Assembly (NCBI GenBank): GCA_964593905.1 | Contig: CAZQLE010000179.1 | Location: 1-8,325 of the forward strand | From: CAZQLE01 sp964593905 | GTDB taxonomy: Bacteria > Chloroflexota > Anaerolineae > Anaerolineales > Anaerolineaceae | Direction: 5' to 3' | DNA length: 8,325 bases | Part shown: piece by piece, positions 5,354 through 8,325 of the stretch | Position numbering within the stretch: position 1 is the first letter of the stretch | Layout of the letters: each line of letters starts with the position of its first letter | Made by a program: the position numbers and the translations under genes | The notes under the pieces: model-generated | Told to the model about the DNA's origin: nothing | The model's input: only the letters and a program-made list of their open reading frames with translations | The model's database searches: none

Positions 5354-6103
5354 ATGGCGACCAGAAAATTTAGCGTGGTTTTATTTGATCTGGGCAGCAC
5401 ATTGATATACTTTGACGGAGATTGGGATGAAGTATTCAATGCTGGGATCACTGCGCTGGCGCATAGTCTGGTCGAACAAGGGTGCCCCATTCCGGCCGGG
5501 CCGTTTACTGCTGCATTTCGGGAACGGATGCAGGAATATTATTTTCAACGTGAGATGGAATTTATTGAATATACAACCTGCCGGATTCTGGCAGATCTGT
5601 TAGCTGAATTTGGACACCCCGAAATTTCAGCAGATCGTTTGCGCGCCCCGCTGGCAAAGATGTATTCGCTTACCCAGGCGCATTGGAAGCTGGAGCCGGA
5701 TGCGCTGGCGATGTTGGATGCTTTGCTTGCGCAAGGTTACCGGTTGGGGGTGGTTTCAAACGCGGCGGATGAGGCCGATGTGCATACGCTGGTTGATCAG
5801 CATGGCCTGCGCCGCTACTTTGAATTGATTCTGGTATCGGCTGCCGTGGGATACCGCAAGCCACATCCCTATATCTTTCAACTGGCGCTGTCTCAATTTA
5901 ATATTCAACCCTGCCAGGCGGTGATGGTGGGTGATACGCTTGGGGCCGATATTTTGGGCGCGCGCAACGCGGGCATTTGTTCGGTATGGGTTACCCGCCG
6001 GGCTGATGTCCCCGATAACCGCGATCACCTGGATACCATCCGGCCGGATGCCGTGATTACCCGGCTTTCAGATCTGCCTGATTGTCTGGCGAACTGGGAA
6101 TAA
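5354..6103 (+). CDS. HAD superfamily hydrolase (haloacid dehalogenase-like, subfamily IA type)
   Basis: A 249-residue soluble phosphatase-type enzyme of the HAD superfamily. Motif I is VVLFDLGSTL, with nucleophile Asp12; the usual second aspartate (DxD) is Gly14, the FDLGxTL variant found in part of this superfamily. Motif II is VVSNAAD (Ser135/Asn136), motif III is Lys169 in YRKPHPYIF, and motif IV is VGDTLGADILGARNAG (Asp194, Asp199). The cap domain is the long helical insertion between motifs I and II (about 20-110). The end (DAVITRLSDLP) is the normal HAD C-terminus, so the gene is complete. A 67-bp gap separates it from the D-2-hydroxyacid dehydrogenase gene, so it is likely the last gene of the operon. 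Its last 47 bp overlap the convergent SDR gene. Phosphoglycolate- or nucleotide-phosphatase-like activity is possible; substrate unknown. Dehalogenation is possible for the superfamily, but nothing here points to it. Confidence 0.85.
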   Translation: MATRKFSVVLFDLGSTLIYFDGDWDEVFNAGITALAHSLVEQGCPIPAGPFTAAFRERMQEYYFQREMEFIEYTTCRILADLLAEFGHPEISADRLRAPLAKMYSLTQAHWKLEPDALAMLDALLAQGYRLGVVSNAADEADVHTLVDQHGLRRYFELILVSAAVGYRKPHPYIFQLALSQFNIQPCQAVMVGDTLGADILGARNAGICSVWVTRRADVPDNRDHLDTIRPDAVITRLSDLPDCLANWE

Positions 6104-7091
6104 CGCGCATTTGCCGAAACCAGTCCACCGCATCCTGGATCGCCTTTTCCAGCGCACGGGGTGGGGGCAGCAGCAATTCCATCTGTGCTTTGCGGGTTGA
6201 GACATAAAAATAATACCCGGCGAGATATAAAATGCCGGGGTCGATCGCAATTGGTAGAAACGGGCTTAACCACCCCACCGGCCGGGCAGCCAGCCGTGCA
6301 ACGCGGGCCGGGATCTGTACGCGCGGAAGGGGCGCACCGGTGATTTGTGCAATTGTCTTGAGCAGCGTGTGCAGGGTGAGGTTGTGCCCGCCCAGAATAT
6401 AGCGTTCGCCGGTTTTGCCGCGTTCGGCGGCGGCGAGATGCCCCAGGATGACATCATCGATGTGAACCACATTCAGCCCGCCTTCAATTGAGGCTGTCAG
6501 TTTGCCCTGGGCCGAAAGCACAACCAGCGCAGAGGTCTGGCGGTAGATATCTCCGGCTCCAATGATCAAACCGGGGTTAACAATTACACAGTCCAACCCG
6601 CGTGCGCAGGCGCGCTCCACTTCCAGTTCGGCCAGATATTTAGCGTAGCCAAACGGCCAGCGCTCGGGCGGCAAATTCCAGGTGTGCAGTTCGTCGATGG
6701 GCGCGGGAATATCTTGAGAGCGGCGCGGTGGGATGGGCGCACCCAGGGCAGCGATTGAACTGGTGTGAATGACCCGCCGCACGCCGGCGCGCTGGGCGGC
6801 CTGGAGTACATTGCGTGTGCCTTCGACCGTGACCGCGTACATTCTCCCCGGCTGTCCGGCCGGGTTAAGCGGCGCAGCAGTATGAAATACAAGCTCAATG
6901 CCTTCCAGTGCGGCGGTCAGGGTGTCTGGCTGGGTCAGATCGCCGATGACATGTTCCACCGGCAGCCCTTCAAGCTGGCGCAGCACGCTGCTGGAGCGGT
7001 GAAAAGCGCGCACCTCATGCCCCGCGGCGATCAGGGCGTGGCACAGGGTGCTGCCAAGAAACCCGGTCGAGCCGGTCACCAGGGCTTTCAT
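6057..7091 (-). CDS. NAD(P)-dependent epimerase/reductase, extended SDR (dihydroflavonol 4-reductase / HpnA-like), catalytic Tyr replaced by Phe
   Basis: A 344-residue Rossmann-fold protein. The nucleotide-binding motif VTGSTGFLG (5-13) is at the N-terminus, Asp51 in GDLTQP ends a strand that contacts the adenine, and HTSS (109-112) supplies the catalytic Ser/Thr. VNPGLIIGAGD (171-181) and the C-terminal TRKAQMELLLPPPRALEKA region (299-316) match the dihydroflavonol-reductase/hopanoid sugar epimerase-like group, where the form is SSKA..ELGy.PRp. The YxxxK catalytic motif reads F-G-Y-A-K (147-151): Lys151 is present, but the Tyr position is Phe (codon TTT). Tyr149 is nearby but at the wrong spacing. 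The start at ATG 7091-7089 overlaps the thiolase stop (ATGA). An ATG at 7100 would add three residues but has its GGTGGA directly against the ATG. The last 15 codons extend past the usual family end and overlap the HAD gene. It may act on a 3-oxo or 3-hydroxy intermediate near the thiolase step, but substrate is unknown. Confidence 0.85.
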   Translation of the reverse strand: MKALVTGSTGFLGSTLCHALIAAGHEVRAFHRSSSVLRQLEGLPVEHVIGDLTQPDTLTAALEGIELVFHTAAPLNPAGQPGRMYAVTVEGTRNVLQAAQRAGVRRVIHTSSIAALGAPIPPRRSQDIPAPIDELHTWNLPPERWPFGYAKYLAELEVERACARGLDCVIVNPGLIIGAGDIYRQTSALVVLSAQGKLTASIEGGLNVVHIDDVILGHLAAAERGKTGERYILGGHNLTLHTLLKTIAQITGAPLPRVQIPARVARLAARPVGWLSPFLPIAIDPGILYLAGYYFYVSTRKAQMELLLPPPRALEKAIQDAVDWFRQMRVIPSSPDNQADLKAG

Positions 7092-8308
7092 TGCAGCCAT
7101 TCCACCAGCGTGGCCTCACCCTGCCCAACCCCCACACAAAGCGCGGCCAGCCCGTAAAATGGGCGCGGCGCCTCTGGCGCACGGCGGCGCATTTCGTGGA
7201 TCAGAGTGGTTAGAATGCGCGCACCAGAACAACCCAGCGGGTGGCCGAGTGCAACCGCGCCGCCGTTGACATTGGTTATTTCGTGTTCCAGGCCGAGTTC
7301 GCGCATCACCCCCAGCACCTGAACGGCGAAGGCTTCGTTGATTTCGGCCAGTTGAATCTCTGCGATGCTTAATTTTGCGCGGGCCAGCAGCTTCTGAATC
7401 GCCGGCACAGGACCCAGGCCCATAATGCGCGGCGGCAGGCCGGCTGATGCCGAGCCAATCAGACGCGCCAGGGGCCGAAGCCCCAATTGCTGCGCCCGTT
7501 CGGCGCTCATCACCAGCAGCGCCGCGGCGCCATCGTTTAGCCCCGATGAATTGCCGGCCGTGACCGAGCCATCTTTGCGGAAAGCGGGCTTTAACCGCGC
7601 CAGCGATTCGAGCGAAGTATCGCGGCGGGGGCGTTCATCGGTGGTGAAGAAGATGGGCTCGCCCTTGCGCTGCGGAATGGGCACCGGGATGATTTCTTCG
7701 GCAAAGCGGCCGCAATCAATGGCTGCCAGCGCACGCTGGTGACTGGCGAAAGCAAATTCGTCCTGCTCCCGACGGCTAATGCCGATCAGTTCGGCAATGT
7801 TTTCAGCCGTTTCGCCCATTGTCTCCAGCCCATATTTTTCCTGTAAACGCGGGTTGGGATAACGCCAGCCCAGGGTGGTATCCCAGGCGGTCAGGTTTCC
7901 AAATGCAAAGCCCTGTTCAGCCTTGGGGAAGGAATAGGGCGCGCGCGACATGCTTTCGACCCCGCCGGCCAGATAGATTTCACCATCTCCGGCGCGAATG
8001 GCGCGCGCGGCAAAATTCACCGCCGCCAGACCGCTGGCGCACAGGCGGTTGACGGTCACGGCCGGTATTTCCACCGGCAGACCGGCCAGTAATACGGCCA
8101 TGCGGGCCACGTTGCGGTTGTCTTCTCCGGCCTGGTTGGCGCAGCCCAGAAAAACCTCATCGATGCTGAGTGGATTTACCTGTGGATTGCGGTTGAGCAG
8201 CGATTGTAAAATATGCGCGGCCAGATCGTCGGGGCGCACCGAAGATAACCCGCCGCCGAGGACGCCAATCGGGGTGCGGATTGCATCGATGATCACAGCT
8301 TCGGGCAT
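7088..8308 (-). CDS. Thiolase (acetyl-CoA C-acyltransferase), beta-ketoadipyl-CoA thiolase (PcaF/PaaJ)-like
   Basis: A 406-residue degradative thiolase. The catalytic residues are complete: nucleophile Cys90 in VNRLCASGL, NEAF (324-327), His356 in GHPLG and Cys391 in CVGVGQG. The segment 142-170 (DTTLGWRYPNP, then YGLETMGETAEN) is the form seen in beta-ketoadipyl-CoA thiolases, which cleave 3-oxoadipyl-CoA with CoA to succinyl-CoA and acetyl-CoA. The 400-residue size agrees. AAGGAG lies 6 nt before ATG 8308-8306. The gene leads a two-gene minus-strand unit with the SDR. The CatIJ-like CoA transferase on the plus strand would supply its substrate, so the two transcription units may serve one pathway. 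Alternatives are a general 3-ketoacyl-CoA thiolase or acetoacetyl-CoA thiolase. Thiolase sure; adipyl specificity moderately supported. Confidence 0.92.
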   Translation of the reverse strand: MPEAVIIDAIRTPIGVLGGGLSSVRPDDLAAHILQSLLNRNPQVNPLSIDEVFLGCANQAGEDNRNVARMAVLLAGLPVEIPAVTVNRLCASGLAAVNFAARAIRAGDGEIYLAGGVESMSRAPYSFPKAEQGFAFGNLTAWDTTLGWRYPNPRLQEKYGLETMGETAENIAELIGISRREQDEFAFASHQRALAAIDCGRFAEEIIPVPIPQRKGEPIFFTTDERPRRDTSLESLARLKPAFRKDGSVTAGNSSGLNDGAAALLVMSAERAQQLGLRPLARLIGSASAGLPPRIMGLGPVPAIQKLLARAKLSIAEIQLAEINEAFAVQVLGVMRELGLEHEITNVNGGAVALGHPLGCSGARILTTLIHEMRRRAPEAPRPFYGLAALCVGVGQGEATLVEWLQ

Positions 8309-8314
8309 GATGTT

Positions 8315-8320
8315 CTCCTT
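8315..8320 (-). promoter_or_regulatory. Ribosome binding site AAGGAG of the thiolase gene
   Basis: On the minus strand AAGGAG precedes ATG 8308-8306 by 6 nt and fixes the start. Any promoter lies beyond the right edge of the window. Confidence 0.8.
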
Positions 8321-8325
8321 GGGTG

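Noticed and set aside
7092..7100. Upstream ATG at 7100 as the SDR start
   Set aside because: The Shine-Dalgarno-like GGTGGA abuts the ATG with no spacing, while ATG 7091 forms a typical ATGA overlap with the thiolase stop and begins at the family start MKALVTG.
1..8325. CRISPR arrays, tRNA or rRNA genes, insertion sequences, origins
   Set aside because: No regularly spaced repeats, cloverleaf-like sequences, transposase motifs or terminal inverted repeats were seen on either strand.

Overview
The window is ordinary-looking bacterial chromosome: moderately GC-rich by eye, densely packed genes, Shine-Dalgarno starts and ATGA stop/start overlaps. No mobile element, tRNA, rRNA or CRISPR array was seen. 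The gene style (a DUF429-type protein, a two-helix small protein with a long basic tail, a HAD with the FDLGSTL variant) resembles uncultured Chloroflexota of the Anaerolineae type. That placement is an inference from protein flavour, not from a marker gene.

Layout. The left edge (1-375, minus) holds the N-terminal part of a DUF429-family protein that runs off the window. A 242-bp divergent intergenic region follows, with a candidate promoter and a small inverted repeat. Reading rightward on the plus strand are: an aldehyde dehydrogenase of the 1-pyrroline-5-carboxylate dehydrogenase type (618-2207); a nested hairpin with a T-run; a small two-helix membrane protein (2304-2591); the two subunits of a glutaconate/3-oxoadipate-type CoA transferase (2602-3504 and 3506-4267); a D-2-hydroxyacid dehydrogenase that overlaps the second subunit by 4 nt (4264-5286); and a HAD hydrolase (5354-6103). 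The minus strand then carries a two-gene unit: a thiolase (8308-7088) followed, with a 4-nt ATGA overlap, by an SDR-type epimerase/reductase (7091-6057). The last 47 bp of the SDR gene overlap the end of the HAD gene tail to tail.

How the genes may work together. As I remember those sequences, the CoA-transferase subunits most resemble CatI/CatJ, the 3-oxoadipate:succinyl-CoA transferase of chloroaromatic-degrading Pseudomonas. The thiolase carries the DTTLGWR...ETAEN signature of the PcaF/PaaJ beta-ketoadipyl-CoA thiolase group. Together they would activate a 3-oxo-dicarboxylate (3-oxoadipate or a relative) and cleave it to succinyl-CoA plus acetyl-CoA. The aldehyde dehydrogenase and the hydroxyacid dehydrogenase could feed or bypass this step, but their substrates cannot be read from sequence. 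No ring-cleavage enzyme lies in the window, so the upstream pathway is unknown.

I found no convincing wholly new system. The points most worth checking are: the SDR has Phe where the catalytic Tyr should be; the DUF429 protein lacks its usual first Asp; the SDR and HAD genes overlap at their ends; and a small membrane protein heads the CoA-transferase operon.
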